Shown in pieces: positions 7,482-7,839 of a stretch of 7,839 bases of DNA. This stretch comes from Chryseobacterium sp. UBA6632 (GTDB lineage Bacteria; Bacteroidota; Bacteroidia; Flavobacteriales; Weeksellaceae). The stretch spans positions 3,351 through 11,189 of the forward strand of contig DKLU01000015.1 in the NCBI GenBank assembly GCA_002455915.1. The letters are read 5' to 3'. The notes below the pieces were generated by a model. The model was given only the letters and a program-made list of their open reading frames with translations, did not search any database and was not told the DNA's origin. Numbering within the stretch: position 1 is the stretch's first letter; every line of letters starts with the position of its first letter. The position numbers were made by a program, and so were the translations under genes.

Positions 7482-7839
7482 TAGAATAGTAACAAAGGAT
7501 TATTATGGAGAAAGAATTGCGTCATACGCTGATTTTACAAATGATGTGGATGAGAAAATTTTCAAAGAAATTGGAGATGGTGAAATTATCACAGATATTG
7601 GTGTATTTAACAATTTCTTTTTAAGCAGCTACGATAAAGAAGAGTTTTGGGAATGGAATTTATTTGATGTACATAAATTTTATGGTAAACCTGGGTGGTT
7701 GACTCGTAATTTGCTAATATCAAATAGGTTAAAAAATATTCTAGAACAACATAATATTGCAGAGCCTATTTTTTATTATAAAAGTATTTTGATTTATAAA
7801 AAAAAAAGAATTTGATTACTATATTTTTCAATTTACAGG
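7471..7839 (+). pseudogene. Putative immunity protein copy 2, frameshifted at a poly-A run and cut by the window end
   Basis: The gene starts at the ATG at 7471, one base after the stop of copy 1. It stops at a TGA at 7813-7815, giving 114 aa instead of the 227 aa of its neighbour. By hand alignment about 56 of the first 114 residues match copy 1 without gaps, including WEWNLFD.HKF, LLIS and IYK..RI. After the A10 run at 7798-7807 the matching sequence (DYYIFQFTG) continues one frame over, and removing one A restores an ungapped alignment to the window end. So this is a real paralog with a +1 shift in a homopolymer: a broken gene, a slippage switch, or a sequencing error. The remainder lies beyond the window. 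If intact it would be a second, diverged immunity protein for HNH toxin variants. Confidence 0.7.
7798..7807 (+). repeat. A10 homopolymer at the frameshift in immunity copy 2
   Basis: Ten A residues follow the TAT codon of IYK. With nine the frame would match copy 1 (IYKKKEFDYYIFQFTG); with ten it meets TGA within three codons. Such runs are prone to replication or transcription slippage and to sequencing error. Confidence 0.85.

Noticed and set aside
1..7839. CRISPR array, tRNA, IS element or attachment site
   Set aside because: No spaced repeat array, cloverleaf-like sequence, transposase motif or terminal inverted repeats were seen; the only clear direct repeat I noted is the 26-bp pair.

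Overview
The window looks like a polymorphic-toxin locus from a Bacteroidota bacterium, most likely a Flavobacteriia/Chryseobacterium-type organism. The reasons are low GC (about 45-50% in the core of the big gene, 25-30% in the toxin and immunity parts), genes with ATG starts and mostly no Shine-Dalgarno, and a giant surface protein with the FN3 plus zincin architecture seen in toxins of that phylum. This is an inference from style; there is no rRNA or housekeeping gene to anchor it. All coding is on the + strand.

Region 1 (3-4853) is the 3' part of a very large gene whose frame is open at the left edge, so its true start lies outside. It encodes, in order, Ig-like and FN3 surface modules, a beta-rich module, a linker, a metzincin-like metallopeptidase domain (HELGH with a Met-turn LMDYS), a long pre-toxin stretch, and an AT-rich C-terminal tip with a PD-(D/E)xK nuclease signature (D1468, E1479-C-K1481). 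Two bases later comes a 277-aa unrecognised protein (4856-5689), the presumed immunity protein for that tip.

Region 2 (5690-5941) is a non-coding gap that passes into an in-frame remnant beginning just after a stop at 5768. Region 3 (5771-6784) is an orphan toxin tip without a normal start codon: a caspase-like His...Ser-Cys module followed by an HNH/Endo VII nuclease of AHH type. Region 4 (6786-7839) holds two tandem paralogous genes, about half identical in protein sequence, each starting one base after the preceding stop. They are the presumed immunity genes for the HNH toxin. The second is frameshifted at an A10 run and is cut by the window end.

The simplest reading is the familiar full-length toxin plus downstream orphan cassette arrangement. 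The current tip (nuclease plus immunity) sits on the full-length delivery gene. An alternative or former tip (caspase-like, HNH, two immunity copies) is stored behind it. An exact 26-bp repeat spans the toxin end/immunity start and the immunity 1 end/immunity 2 start, and marks how the immunity gene was duplicated. I found no RNA genes, IS elements, CRISPR arrays or strong promoters. I did not recognise the family of any of the three immunity candidates.
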